From: Paraprevotella sp.
Lineage (GTDB): Bacteria; Bacteroidota; Bacteroidia; Bacteroidales; Bacteroidaceae
Length of the DNA: 23,947 nt
Reading direction: 5' to 3'
Assembly: GCA_017425765.1 (NCBI GenBank)
Contig: JAFOXE010000021.1
Span: forward strand, 1 to 23,947
Below are positions 1-8,103 of the stretch, piece by piece (position 1 is the first letter of the stretch; every line of letters begins with the position of its first letter). The notes beneath the pieces were generated by a model, which was not told where the DNA came from, ran no database searches, and saw nothing but the letters and a program-made list of their open reading frames with translations. Position numbers and translations under genes: made by a program.

Positions 1-647
1 GTATCGGCATCCAACGCTGCGGCGATGATGGATGCGGTGTAGTCCGAACCTCCGCGCCCCAAGTTCGTTATCTCACCCGACTCTGCATCTGTGGCAATAA
101 ATCCGGGCACCAACGAAACCTTAGGGATGCGCTTAAATGTTTTTTGCACCAAATCACGAGAAAGATCTGAAGCCAAAAGGCGGCGTCCGGATTTCATCTC
201 GGTCTTGATAAACTCACGAGCATCAAACCATTCTGCTCCTTCCACCAAAGCAGCCACGATGCGCGACGAAATACGCTCGCCATAGCTCACGATGGTGTCG
301 GATGTCTTTGGCGACAAATCGCGAATCAAAAACACGCCATGGTAAATACTTCTGAGTTCTTCCAACAAAGCATTTACTAATGTGAGTAGTGATTTACGTG
401 CTTGCCCTTCCGGAATAACAGCCTCAATCATCTGCTGATGACGCTCTGCTATTTCCCAAAAGGATTTTTGATAAAGCGAATCACCCGCCAAAGCCAATTT
501 TGATGTTTGAATCAACTTGTCAGTGATGCCGCCCAATGCCGACACTACCACTATTACGGATTCTTGCTCGGACTCTACAATCTTTTTTACATTTAGTATA
601 CTTTCTACGGAACCTACGGATGTTCCGCCAAACTTCATTACCTTCAT
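1..647 (-). CDS. thrA: Bifunctional aspartokinase/homoserine dehydrogenase, N-terminal part (cut by window edge)
   Basis: Only about 215 N-terminal residues are present; the reading frame stays open to the left edge. Translating the minus strand from the ATG at 647 gives MKVMKFGGTSVG, the aspartokinase phosphate-binding start. Further motifs are VVVSALGGITDKL, SYGER near residue 130, and PGFIATD followed by TNLGRGGSDYTA near residues 185-205, all typical of the amino-acid kinase fold. The enzyme phosphorylates aspartate, the first step towards threonine, methionine, isoleucine and lysine. The sequence resembles the Bacteroides ThrA fusion more than monofunctional LysC, so a C-terminal homoserine dehydrogenase domain is expected beyond the edge, but that part cannot be seen. 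An in-frame ATG at 638 is less likely because it would remove the family's first residues. The gene diverges from the barrel gene at 836 and has a leader with an inverted repeat. Confidence 0.93.
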   Translation of the reverse strand, partial: MKVMKFGGTSVGSVESILNVKKIVESEQESVIVVVSALGGITDKLIQTSKLALAGDSLYQKSFWEIAERHQQMIEAVIPEGQARKSLLTLVNALLEELRSIYHGVFLIRDLSPKTSDTIVSYGERISSRIVAALVEGAEWFDAREFIKTEMKSGRRLLASDLSRDLVQKTFKRIPKVSLVPGFIATDAESGEITNLGRGGSDYTASIIAAALDAD

Positions 648-667
648 TGATGTATTATCTAAATTAG

Positions 668-719
668 GACAGTTTCTGCGCTGCATCTCGTTTTCCTGCT
701 ATGCGCCCTGCAAACTGTC
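668..719 (-). promoter_or_regulatory. Inverted repeat in the thrA leader, possible attenuator
   Basis: GACAGTTT at 668-675 is the reverse complement of AAACTGTC at 712-719, and inside these arms GCGC at 678-681 can pair with GCGC at 703-706. The structure would lie in the thrA 5' leader if transcription starts just after the -7-like box at 753-760. A 23-codon ORF (730 down to 659, minus strand) runs through it and stops 11 bp before thrA. It encodes three Thr and one Ile codon, but not in a run. Regulation by attenuation is inference; the inverted repeat is seen directly. Confidence 0.35.
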
Positions 720-752
720 ACATACCTCATCTACATAAAAACTTAATAACTG

Positions 753-760
753 CAAAAATA
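753..760 (-). promoter_or_regulatory. Candidate thrA promoter -7 box
   Basis: The minus strand reads TATTTTTG, which fits the Bacteroidetes -7 consensus TAnnTTTG. It would give a leader of roughly 100 nt before thrA. No TTG or TTTG is found at the expected -33 distance, so this is a weak call. Confidence 0.35.
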
Positions 761-803
761 ATGATAATTTGATGAAAACAGCCATGAAATGAAAAGATAT
801 TTG

Positions 804-811
804 TAATTTTG
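804..811 (+). promoter_or_regulatory. Candidate promoter -7 box for the barrel gene
   Basis: TAATTTTG matches TAnnTTTG and lies 24 bp before the ATG at 836, giving a short leader. A clear -33 TTG at normal spacing is missing (TTTG at 768-771 is too far upstream). Confidence 0.45.
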
Positions 812-835
812 TCAAAATATAATTTCTAAACAATT

Positions 836-1570
836 ATGAATATATTCAAATCCATGCACAAAATAGCAAGAAAGTTAAGTGTTCTGTTAATGTTCGCCAT
901 TGCCATTCCGGCTTCTGCCCAATTCACTGCCGATGCACATCCGGCTAGCATTGAAGGTGAAAGTGTATCCAATCAATGGTTTCGCACCGATCGCAACTCA
1001 TACGTTGGTATTCGATTAGGTCTTAATGTTTCCAGTTTAGTATACATGGGGATGCACGGAGTACCAACAGATCCCATGTGTGGCATGAACATAGGTATGG
1101 TTTATGGTGTAGAAATTACCAACAGCATGCCATTGTTTTTCGAAACTGGATTGTTCTACTCAGAAAAGGGAGCCAAGATAAACTCCACTTGGGACGAGCA
1201 GGAGATTTCGCACAGAATGAAATATTTGCAAATTCCTTTCGTCATTAAATATCGTACTGATTTAGGTCTTGATGATGTGGCCATTACTCCTTTTGCCGGT
1301 GGCTACTTCGCTTTTGGTATTGCCGGCCGCACGAAATATTATCAAGAGAAGCGTTCAGAAAGTACTTTCCGCCACAATTTGTTTACAAATCCTGACCTCG
1401 GCTTCCGTTTGGGCTGCGGAGCATCATATCGCAACTTATACTTGGAATTAAGCTATGACATTGGTATGGTTAACGTAGCTCGCTCCGACTATGGATATTA
1501 TGGTTACGACGATTTTGACGACCAAATACGAACCGGTAATTTCTCTGCCACCATTGGATTGGACTTTTAA
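836..1570 (+). CDS. Small outer-membrane beta-barrel protein (PorT/OMP_b-brl_2-like)
   Basis: A 244-residue protein with a standard signal peptide ending at PASAQ (about residue 29), so it is exported. The mature part alternates aromatic and polar residues, as expected for an eight- to ten-strand outer-membrane barrel, with segments such as YVGIRLGLNVSSL, PLFFETGLFYSEKGAK, MKYLQIPFVIKY, ITPFAGGYFAFG and LYLELSYDIGM. It ends in SATIGLDF, with the C-terminal phenylalanine typical of barrel proteins. This fits the PorT-like 'porin family' small barrels common in Bacteroidetes. Their roles vary and no specific substrate can be read from the sequence. The gene is monocistronic: it has its own -7-like box upstream and a strong terminator after the stop. 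It is divergent from thrA. Confidence 0.8.
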   Translation: MNIFKSMHKIARKLSVLLMFAIAIPASAQFTADAHPASIEGESVSNQWFRTDRNSYVGIRLGLNVSSLVYMGMHGVPTDPMCGMNIGMVYGVEITNSMPLFFETGLFYSEKGAKINSTWDEQEISHRMKYLQIPFVIKYRTDLGLDDVAITPFAGGYFAFGIAGRTKYYQEKRSESTFRHNLFTNPDLGFRLGCGASYRNLYLELSYDIGMVNVARSDYGYYGYDDFDDQIRTGNFSATIGLDF

Positions 1571-1633
1571 GTTCACCCTCTATAATCCTACAAAAAGAAT
1601 TCCTTTAATATACCCCCTCCAATTAAATAGTAA

Positions 1634-1678
1634 TGGTGCGTAAAGAGAGTTGTGCACTCTCTTTACGCACCACTTTTT
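1634..1678 (+). terminator. Strong rho-independent terminator after the barrel gene
   Basis: A perfect 16-bp stem (arm TGGTGCGTAAAGAGAG at 1634-1649, its complement at 1657-1672) encloses a 7-nt loop and is followed by CTTTTT on the plus strand. It lies 63 bp after the barrel-gene stop. The minus-strand GH105 gene ends at 1743 and may use the same stem, though its T tract is poor. Confidence 0.9.
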
Positions 1679-1742
1679 ATACAACAAATCCCAAATAAAA
1701 AACTTTAGATTACAAACTGCTCATTAAACATCCTTTATCAGT

Positions 1743-3155
1743 TCACTTCACAGCTTCGCCCTTTCCATCTGCTGTTAAATAAAACAATGGAGATGGGTTG
1801 GTTTGCTCCGAATCGTAGTAGTGCAGGCCACTATCGTTGGTACGTGGATACCAATTATTTAACAAAGCAATCATCTCGGCTCCCGCCCAAATTACCGGCC
1901 CATAGCCATGTGCCGCTTGTGCATTGACCGGACGATAATAATAAAACGCCGGGTCGAAAGCCATGCCTGTGCCCACGCACGTACCTTCCACTTTACCTTC
2001 CGGAGTGATTTTGGTGCGCACGGCCTGCCAACCTAGCTGCGCCACAGGACCATAGGTAATGCCTTCCACCCAACCTTTGTTTACAGCATGAGCAATTGCA
2101 TATACGTAAATAGCCGTAGCCGAAGTTTCAAGATATGAGTCGTTACGGTCAAGCAATTGATGCCAAAAACCTTCTGAACTCTGCAAAGTTGCCAAGCCTG
2201 CAATGTGACGCTGCAACTGCTCCAACACAAAAGGACGTTCGGGATGCTTGTCCGGCAACACATCAAGTAACTCGCAGTTGGTAAGCAAAGCCCACCCGTT
2301 AGCCCGCGCCCAATGGTAAGTGGGTTGCTGAGCCAAACCCTCTACGTACCCATGACGATAGATTCCTTTCTCGGGCACAAACATACGTTGCACAAATTGT
2401 CGGAAGATTTTGGTGGCCTCATCAAAATACCTTGTCCCCGTCGTTGAGTCGTACACTCCACGAAAAGCCACCGACGGAATACCCATAAACATATCGTCCA
2501 ACCACAGAGTATTGTACTGCGGACGATGGCGAGCAAAAGTGCCATCGGGAAGCCTATATTGCTCGTGCTCGATGAAGTGGAAATAATTATCTATCAACGA
2601 CTGCAACTGCAAATCGCCACACTGTTTCTCTGCCTTCATCATGGCTGTACACATAGCCCCTGCATCATCTAAAGCGCGGGGATGGAGCATTTGTTCCATC
2701 TGTGCATCTTTGATTTCATCGCCATCACGGGCTATAAACAAAGGGGCCGCATCACGCAAGAATATCATTCGCTCCACCACATAATCACGATACGCACTAT
2801 CTTGTGTAATTTGTGCCGCAGCCAACAAAGCTTGATAGGTTACACCCCACTCATAACTACCGATTCGGAATGCTCCACGATCTACTTTTGCCTCCTGTGG
2901 CAACGTGGTGAAATCACCTTTCATTCCATCGCACACAATACGGGCAGGCGTTTCCTGCTCAATATAGTAAAATACACGGTCGATATCAGCCTTCACCTCC
3001 TCAGCTTTCAAATCGCCATAGGGTACTTGGTATTGAGGCGTAAGTAAATGCAAAGGCGTATTGCTATCGTTTATCTCCATCTTGGAATGTGCACCCGTGC
3101 AAGCCGTAAGGGTAACCAAGAACATACCACACAATGCTGAAAATATTTTCTTCAT
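1743..3155 (-). CDS. GH88/GH105 family unsaturated glycuronyl hydrolase, lipoprotein
   Basis: A 470-residue protein. The chosen ATG at 3155 gives MKKIFSALC and a lipobox around LTACTG (Cys19), so the enzyme is probably lipid-anchored in the cell envelope; the longer frame upstream adds a basic, non-signal stretch and is unlikely. The fold is the (alpha/alpha)6 barrel of GH88/GH105: LDDAGAM at 162-168, LWLDDMFMG at 217-225 with the likely catalytic aspartate, and HWARANGW at 281-288, a family hallmark. Known members remove the delta-4,5-unsaturated uronic acid left at the non-reducing end after polysaccharide lyase cleavage, for example from rhamnogalacturonan. The exact substrate is not visible. 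The gene stands alone, without susC/susD neighbours here, and is convergent with the barrel gene. A TATATTTG box lies 58-65 bp upstream of the start. Confidence 0.88.
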   Translation of the reverse strand: MKKIFSALCGMFLVTLTACTGAHSKMEINDSNTPLHLLTPQYQVPYGDLKAEEVKADIDRVFYYIEQETPARIVCDGMKGDFTTLPQEAKVDRGAFRIGSYEWGVTYQALLAAAQITQDSAYRDYVVERMIFLRDAAPLFIARDGDEIKDAQMEQMLHPRALDDAGAMCTAMMKAEKQCGDLQLQSLIDNYFHFIEHEQYRLPDGTFARHRPQYNTLWLDDMFMGIPSVAFRGVYDSTTGTRYFDEATKIFRQFVQRMFVPEKGIYRHGYVEGLAQQPTYHWARANGWALLTNCELLDVLPDKHPERPFVLEQLQRHIAGLATLQSSEGFWHQLLDRNDSYLETSATAIYVYAIAHAVNKGWVEGITYGPVAQLGWQAVRTKITPEGKVEGTCVGTGMAFDPAFYYYRPVNAQAAHGYGPVIWAGAEMIALLNNWYPRTNDSGLHYYDSEQTNPSPLFYLTADGKGEAVK

Positions 3156-3212
3156 ATTCTTGAGTTCATGACATTTTTTGCCACGCCGACATCGGCAAGT
3201 GGTTCGTATGGG

Positions 3213-3220
3213 CAAATATA
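3213..3220 (-). promoter_or_regulatory. Candidate -7 box for the GH105 gene
   Basis: The minus strand reads TATATTTG (TAnnTTTG), giving a leader of about 50 nt. There is no TTTG at standard -33 spacing; only TTG at 3234-3236, which is closer than usual. Confidence 0.45.
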
Positions 3221-3364
3221 GAACATTTTATTTCAACATAAACCTTTTGTCCTTTCTTTTTTAAGGCAACGACTACTCTTGTTCATCTTCATAAAATACA
3301 ATTCCAATGTAAAACAAAACACACTCAAACTACTGTATTTCAGAATATTAGAAAACACAAAAAC

Positions 3365-3448
3365 ACACCATGGTGTAGATGCATTCTACACGTACGTCTG
3401 GATGCATCAAGATGTAGGCCTCGATGCAACGACATGAGCATCTTTTTT
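3365..3448. repeat. Intergenic palindrome cluster A
   Basis: Within 84 bp there is the 12-bp palindrome ACACCATGGTGT (3365-3376); an overlapping stem GTGTAGA/TCTACAC (3373-3379 and 3385-3391); ACGTACGT (3390-3397); GATGCATC (3401-3408); and a GATGC/GCATC stem (3423-3427 and 3438-3442) followed by six T. ATGCAACGACA (3424-3434) recurs exactly at 16649-16659, and ATGAGCATC (3434-3442) recurs in clusters B and C. The hairpin with T tract points along the plus strand, but no plus-strand gene ends here, so it is unlikely to be a simple gene terminator. Confidence 0.7.
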
Positions 3449-3505
3449 GAGGCACATCTAAAGCGCTCCAAAAGCACCGTTACACAAAAAAGCAACAAGA
3501 GCATG

Positions 3506-3534
3506 TTTGGTTTTGTTTTTTTAGTTTACCTTTG
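3506..3534 (+). promoter_or_regulatory. Bacteroidetes-type promoter of the iron-sulfur protein gene
   Basis: TTTG at 3506-3509, 17 nt, then TACCTTTG at 3527-3534, which matches TAnnTTTG. The ATG at 3567 follows 32 bp later. Confidence 0.7.
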
Positions 3535-3566
3535 TAACATAGCATTAAACATTTCACACACGCACC

Positions 3567-4745
3567 ATGATAAACATATCGCAAAAAGCCGATTGCTGCG
3601 GTTGCACCGCCTGCAAGGAGTATTGTCCCAAACAATGCATTAGTCTTCAGCCCGACAACGAAGGATATCTCTACCCCATCGTAGACACTACCACATGCAT
3701 TGACTGCGGATTATGCGAAAAAGTGTGTCCGGTGCTAAATAAGAACAGTGCCACCGAAGCGATTGCCGTGTATGCCGCCAAGAATAATAACGAAGAGGTG
3801 CGAGAGCAAAGTTCATCGGGTGGTATATTCAGTTTGTTGGCACTCCAAACATTGGCCGAAGGAGGCGTAGTGTTTGGAGTGCGCTTTGACGAAGAATGGA
3901 AGGTGGTGACACATTATTGTGAAACACCCGAGGAACTGAAAGTCTTTCGAGGTAGCAAATATGTGCAGAGCAACACAAACGGAATGTTTACCCAAGCCCA
4001 AACTTTTTTGAAAGCAGGACGCAAAGTTCTTTTTTCGGGCACACCATGCCAGATAAAAGGTTTGAAACTATTTTTACGTAAAGAATATGAAAATCTGCTG
4101 ACCGTTGAGGTTATTTGCCACGGTGCGCCCAGTCCAAAGGTTTGGGAAAAACATTTGCAAGCTATTGCCGAAAAATCGGGAATAGGTGGTGAACCCATGA
4201 GCAAAACTTTCTCGGACATTCGTTTCCGAGATAAACGTAAAGGATGGAAAGCATTTAGTTGTGTGTACACTCCCTGTCAAGAAGGTAAAAAAACACAAGC
4301 CTCAACTTTTTTGGAGGACCCTTTCATGCGCATTTTCTTGGCCGACATCAATCTTCGTCCTAGTTGCTATTCGTGTGCAGCCAAAAGCGGACGTTCCGGC
4401 TGCGACATTGCATTAGCCGATTTTTGGGCCATCGGTATGGTAGCACCTGAACTTGACGACGACCGGGGAATGAGCCTGGCTCTTATTTACACCGAAAAAG
4501 GCATGAAGGCCTATCCACACACAAAAACCATCACCCAAGAGGTGCCCTACGAAAAGGCTACGCAATGGAATGGCGGTTTCAAAGAGGTTTTGACCGTACC
4601 TCAAGAACGTGCAAAATTCTTCGAGGGTATTGATTCTTGTACAGACATACACGAACACATACTAAATTCACTACCCCGACCCAAAGTGCAGAAAAAAGAA
4701 AGCAAATGGAAACAATGGCTACGTAAATGGCACCTAAAGAAATAG
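3567..4745 (+). CDS. Orphan F420 hydrogenase/dehydrogenase beta-subunit-like iron-sulfur protein
   Basis: A 392-residue cytoplasmic protein. Two ferredoxin-type 4Fe-4S motifs open it: Cys10-x2-Cys13-x2-Cys16-x3-Cys20-Pro and Cys44-x2-Cys47-x2-Cys50-x3-Cys54-Pro. The rest matches the FrhB/FdhB-type domain (coenzyme F420 hydrogenase/dehydrogenase beta subunit, N- and C-terminal parts), with SSGGIFSLLA, FSGTPCQIKGLK, CHGAPSPKVW and a further cysteine group in RPSCYSCAAKSGRSGCD. Known relatives move electrons between flavin and Fe-S centres. Bacteroidales are not known to make F420, so the partner is probably another flavin or deazaflavin-independent donor; that is inference. In this phylum such genes often sit in capsule or exopolysaccharide clusters beside pyruvyl or glycosyl transferases, but none is seen here. 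It has its own promoter and shares a bidirectional terminator with the convergent oxidoreductase gene. Confidence 0.85.
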   Translation: MINISQKADCCGCTACKEYCPKQCISLQPDNEGYLYPIVDTTTCIDCGLCEKVCPVLNKNSATEAIAVYAAKNNNEEVREQSSSGGIFSLLALQTLAEGGVVFGVRFDEEWKVVTHYCETPEELKVFRGSKYVQSNTNGMFTQAQTFLKAGRKVLFSGTPCQIKGLKLFLRKEYENLLTVEVICHGAPSPKVWEKHLQAIAEKSGIGGEPMSKTFSDIRFRDKRKGWKAFSCVYTPCQEGKKTQASTFLEDPFMRIFLADINLRPSCYSCAAKSGRSGCDIALADFWAIGMVAPELDDDRGMSLALIYTEKGMKAYPHTKTITQEVPYEKATQWNGGFKEVLTVPQERAKFFEGIDSCTDIHEHILNSLPRPKVQKKESKWKQWLRKWHLKK

Positions 4746-4768
4746 GATAAATACTTAAACAACTGTCC

Positions 4769-4827
4769 ACATAAAACACCTTGCCCCGATAGCATCTATA
4801 TGCATACCGAGGCAAGGTGTTTTATGT
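4769..4827. terminator. Bidirectional terminator between convergent genes
   Basis: A perfect 17-bp stem (ACATAAAACACCTTGCC at 4769-4785 and its complement at 4811-4827) with a 25-nt loop. A-rich and T-rich bases inside the arm give a U-rich 3' side in both directions. It lies 23 bp after the plus-strand stop at 4745 and 10 bp after the end of the minus-strand gene at 4837. Confidence 0.85.
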
Positions 4828-4836
4828 CTAGACATG

Positions 4837-6483
4837 TTAAGCATTCAGATAGACAGCCACTGCCTCGGCACATCGCTCACCATCAACTCCGGCCGATACG
4901 ATGCCACCGGCATAACCGGCACCTTCACCACAAGGAAACAAACCCCGCACTTCTACGTGCTGCAATGTTCCGGCCTCACGAACAATACGTATCGGTGATG
5001 AAGTACGGGTTTCCACACCGATTACGGTTGCTTCGTTGGTCAAGAATCCATTGGCTTGGCGACCAAACAAGCGGAAGCCTTCGGCCAAACGCGAAGACAC
5101 AAAACGTGGCATCCAAAAGTGAAGTGGAGAGGATATCAGTCCGGGTGCATACGAACTTTTGGGCAAATCATAACTAAGACGGCCGTTCACGAAATCAAGC
5201 ATTCGCTGCGATGGTGCTGTCTGCATACGATTGGCTTGCACCCATGCCTGCTTTTCCATCGCCTCCTGAAAATAGAGTAATGATAGAGGCGACTTGAAAC
5301 CAGCTTCCACATCACGCAGCACCTCAACATTAGGGCTACCCTCGTCTTCGGCCATTGTAAGATACTCCTTCATAAACGTGTACAAACTAGCCTCGTTCAA
5401 ATCCTCGGGATGTAGTTCTACCACCATTCCGGAGTTGCTCCACTTAGAGCCTCGATTACTAGGCGACATACCGTTCACGACAAGTTGTTGCGGACCGCTG
5501 GCGGCCGGAACCACGAAACCTCCCGGACACATACAGAAACTATATACGCCACGACCTTGAACCTGCTGCACAAAGCTATATTCAGCAGCCGGAAGATATT
5601 TTCCACGACCGTTACGATTATGATATTGAATCTGGTCAATCAACAGCGAAGGATGCTCAAGTCGAACACCTACTGCCAATCCTTTAGCCTCCAAAAGAAC
5701 ACCATCTTGATGCAAACGTCTGTAGACGTCGCGTGCAGAATGTCCGGTAGCTAAAATCACAGGGCCGTAGAAAGTTTTTCCGTTGTGTGTACGGATGCCT
5801 TCCACCTTGCCCTCGTGCATCAACAATTCATCCATTCGTGTTTCAAAATGCACTTCACCACCACATTGCAAAATAGTGTTGCGCATATTCTCTATGACAC
5901 GAGGTAGTTTATCGGTGCCGATGTGGGGATGAGCATCGGAAAGTATAGTTGTACTGGCACCGTGCTGACAAAACACATGGAGTATCTTCTCGGCATTGCC
6001 GCGTTTCTTACTACGAGTGAATAGTTTTCCATCAGAATACGCTCCGGCACCGCCTTCGCCAAAACTGTAATTACTCTCGGCATTCACTTTATGTTCTCGC
6101 GAAATGCGCGCCAAATCGACCTTGCGTTCGCGCACATTCTTGCCACGCTCTACGACAATAGGTCGCAATCCCAATTCGATAAGACGTAGGGCCGCAAACA
6201 ATCCGGCGGGGCCGGCTCCTACCACAACCACGGGTTTAGCGCCCTCCACTTGTGGATATTCCGTGCGGACAAACTCGTCGTCAGTGGGCAATTCATTTAC
6301 ATATACACGCACTTTTACGTTTACATAAATGGTACGTTGACGAGCATCTACACTACGTTTCAATACTCGCACTGCCTTTATGGTTCGTTCATCCAAACCT
6401 TTTTCGCGGGCGATGTGTTGTTTCAAAGCTTGCTCGTTTACAGCGTATTGGGGCAGTACTCTTAACTGATATTCTGTAGTCAT
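4837..6483 (-). CDS. NAD(P)/FAD-dependent oxidoreductase, COG2509 type
   Basis: A 548-residue protein starting at the ATG at 6483 (MTTEYQLRVLP); the frame is open to a TTG at 6516, but homologues begin near the ATG. Residues 1-80 form the small N-terminal domain of the family (KRSVDARQRTIYVNVKVRVY). The FAD-binding Rossmann motif VVVGAGPAG is at 86-94 with the ribose-binding Glu at 112. A glycine-rich second motif FGEGGAGAYSDGKL is at 141-154, and a C-terminal FAD segment reads GEGAGYAGGIVSAGVDG. It belongs to the conserved 'uncharacterised FAD-dependent dehydrogenase' family; no substrate is established to my knowledge. It begins 38 bp after radA with no terminator in between, so both are probably transcribed together. 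Confidence 0.88.
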   Translation of the reverse strand: MTTEYQLRVLPQYAVNEQALKQHIAREKGLDERTIKAVRVLKRSVDARQRTIYVNVKVRVYVNELPTDDEFVRTEYPQVEGAKPVVVVGAGPAGLFAALRLIELGLRPIVVERGKNVRERKVDLARISREHKVNAESNYSFGEGGAGAYSDGKLFTRSKKRGNAEKILHVFCQHGASTTILSDAHPHIGTDKLPRVIENMRNTILQCGGEVHFETRMDELLMHEGKVEGIRTHNGKTFYGPVILATGHSARDVYRRLHQDGVLLEAKGLAVGVRLEHPSLLIDQIQYHNRNGRGKYLPAAEYSFVQQVQGRGVYSFCMCPGGFVVPAASGPQQLVVNGMSPSNRGSKWSNSGMVVELHPEDLNEASLYTFMKEYLTMAEDEGSPNVEVLRDVEAGFKSPLSLLYFQEAMEKQAWVQANRMQTAPSQRMLDFVNGRLSYDLPKSSYAPGLISSPLHFWMPRFVSSRLAEGFRLFGRQANGFLTNEATVIGVETRTSSPIRIVREAGTLQHVEVRGLFPCGEGAGYAGGIVSAGVDGERCAEAVAVYLNA

Positions 6484-6521
6484 CTTTCTTGAGAAATGTA
6501 GGTATGTTGGGTACAAGGGGA

Positions 6522-7940
6522 TTATCCGAACAGCACACGCAGTGCTTCTTCTACCTTCCGCACAGGCACAAGTTCCAATTTATAAGCTCGTGGATTGAGT
6601 CCTTGCATGTTGTGATGTGGGATAAGCATACGACGGAAACCTAGTTTCTCTGCCTCGGCTATGCGTTGCTCAATTCTGTTTACCGGACGTATCTCACCGC
6701 TAAGTCCTACCTCACCGGCCATACACACGTGGGGCTCGATTCCCGTATCCACATTACTACTAAGTACGGCTGCGATAACTGAAAGGTCGATGGCAGGATC
6801 GGACACACGGAGTCCTCCGGCTATATTCAAGAACACGTCTTTTTGGGCCAATTTAAATCCCACTCGTTTTTCAAGTACGGCCAACAACATATTCAATCGT
6901 CGAGTATCGAAGCCGGTTGCAGAACGTTGAGCGGTTCCGTAGGCGGCCGTACTTACCAAAGCCTGTGTTTCAATAAGGAAAGGACGTACACCTTCAATGG
7001 CCGACGAGATGGCCACACCGCTTAAACCTTCGTGATCGGTGGTGAACAACAACTCGGAGGGATTATTCACCGGACGCAAACCATCTTGACGCATTTCGTA
7101 GATACCCAATTCGGCAGTACTACCAAACCGATTCTTGATGCCACGAAGTATGCGATACATATAATGTTGGTCGCCTTCAAACTGTAGCACAGCATCCACG
7201 ATGTGTTCCAACACCTTGGGACCGGCCAATGTTCCTTCTTTGTTGATGTGACCTATAAGCAACACTGGAGTATTGCTAGCCTTGGCAAAACGAAGCAATG
7301 AAGCCGCACATTCACGAATTTGGGTAAGGCTTCCGGGGGAGTTCTCCACTGCCTCGGTAGACATAGTTTGTATGGAATCTATAACGAGAAGATCGGGCTG
7401 CAAATTGCGTACATGGGTGTATACTTGCTCCAATGAGGTTTCACACACTACATAACAATTCGGAGTTTCGATGTCGTTCTTCCCCATTCCCTTTGTGGAT
7501 TTCTGCAAGCGATCGGCACGAAGTTTTAACTGTTTCTCGCTCTCCTCGCCACTCACATAAAGTACTTTGTAATGAGGTAAACGCAGCACTGTTTGCAGCA
7601 CCAATGTAGACTTTCCAATACCTGGCTCACCACCTAAAAGAACCAACGAACCGGGCACCAATCCACCACCTAGCACACGATTTAATTCTGCGTCAGCGGT
7701 GTCTATACGTGTTTCTTGAGCGGTTTCTATCTCGTGCACCGCAAGAGGTTTTGAAGCTATTCCGTCGCCACCTCCATTAAAGGCCTTTAAGGTGCTTAAA
7801 CCGGCCGATGAAGAGGATTCTTTTCGAACTACAAATTCCTTAAAAGTATTCCACTGACCACACGACGGACATTTACCAATCCACTTGGAGGATTCATGTC
7901 CGCATTGTTCGCACACATACACGGTTTTCTCTTTTGCCAT
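6522..7940 (-). CDS. radA: DNA repair protein RadA (Sms)
   Basis: A 472-residue protein of full family length. The chosen ATG at 7940 gives MAKEKTVYVC; the longer frame starts at a TTG that lies within the promoter -7 box. The order is: zinc finger (Cys10, Cys13, Cys24, Cys27), Walker A GEPGIGKS (104-111), Walker B LLVID (184-188), the RadA-specific KNRFG motif (269-273), then the Lon-protease-like C-terminal domain. RadA is a RecA-related, DnaB-like ATPase that drives branch migration during homologous recombination and repair. It has its own promoter and is followed 38 bp later by the FAD oxidoreductase gene. Confidence 0.97.
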   Translation of the reverse strand: MAKEKTVYVCEQCGHESSKWIGKCPSCGQWNTFKEFVVRKESSSSAGLSTLKAFNGGGDGIASKPLAVHEIETAQETRIDTADAELNRVLGGGLVPGSLVLLGGEPGIGKSTLVLQTVLRLPHYKVLYVSGEESEKQLKLRADRLQKSTKGMGKNDIETPNCYVVCETSLEQVYTHVRNLQPDLLVIDSIQTMSTEAVENSPGSLTQIRECAASLLRFAKASNTPVLLIGHINKEGTLAGPKVLEHIVDAVLQFEGDQHYMYRILRGIKNRFGSTAELGIYEMRQDGLRPVNNPSELLFTTDHEGLSGVAISSAIEGVRPFLIETQALVSTAAYGTAQRSATGFDTRRLNMLLAVLEKRVGFKLAQKDVFLNIAGGLRVSDPAIDLSVIAAVLSSNVDTGIEPHVCMAGEVGLSGEIRPVNRIEQRIAEAEKLGFRRMLIPHHNMQGLNPRAYKLELVPVRKVEEALRVLFG

Positions 7941-7970
7941 ATTGATGTTGTGGGTTATGCATTCAACAGA

Positions 7971-8000
7971 CAAAGGTACATAATTAGATGTGTTTGCAAA
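7971..8000 (-). promoter_or_regulatory. radA promoter
   Basis: On the minus strand TTTG (8000-7997), 18 nt, then TACCTTTG (7978-7971). The radA ATG follows 30 bp downstream. This is one of the clearest TTTG-N-TAnnTTTG promoters in the window. Confidence 0.75.
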
Positions 8001-8035
8001 AAGTTTGTCTGCATTTTATTCACCCCTGAAAACGC

Positions 8036-8068
8036 AAAAAAGGCTCCACCTGCTTATGCGGTGAAGCC
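8036..8068 (-). terminator. Terminator after the nucleotidyltransferase gene
   Basis: GGCTCCACC (8042-8050) pairs with GGTGAAGCC (8060-8068) with one mismatch and a 9-nt loop. On the minus strand it is followed by six T (8041-8036). It begins 35 bp after the stop at 8104. Confidence 0.8.
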
Positions 8069-8103
8069 CCATGATGTTTATCTTAAAAAGTTATGCCGTT
8101 CTA

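Larger units (their letters stand above)
3156..3566. other. 411-bp spacer between divergent genes: two promoters and a palindrome cluster
   Basis: The left end carries the GH105 -7-like box (3213-3220) and the right end the promoter of the iron-sulfur protein gene (3506-3534). The middle (3365-3448) is a cluster of palindromes described separately. No credible ORF is seen. The stretch 3241-3360 is AT-rich and shows nothing recognisable. Confidence 0.6.

Noticed and set aside
659..730. A true thr leader peptide gene
   Set aside because: The 23-codon ORF lacks a run of Thr/Ile codons and a terminator T tract, so it is reported only as a possible regulatory feature and not as a CDS.
2682..3047. 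121-codon plus-strand ORF
   Set aside because: Antisense to the GH105 gene and without features of its own.
3365..3448. CRISPR array
   Set aside because: The repeated units are short, palindromic and irregularly spaced, with no constant spacer length and no cas genes.
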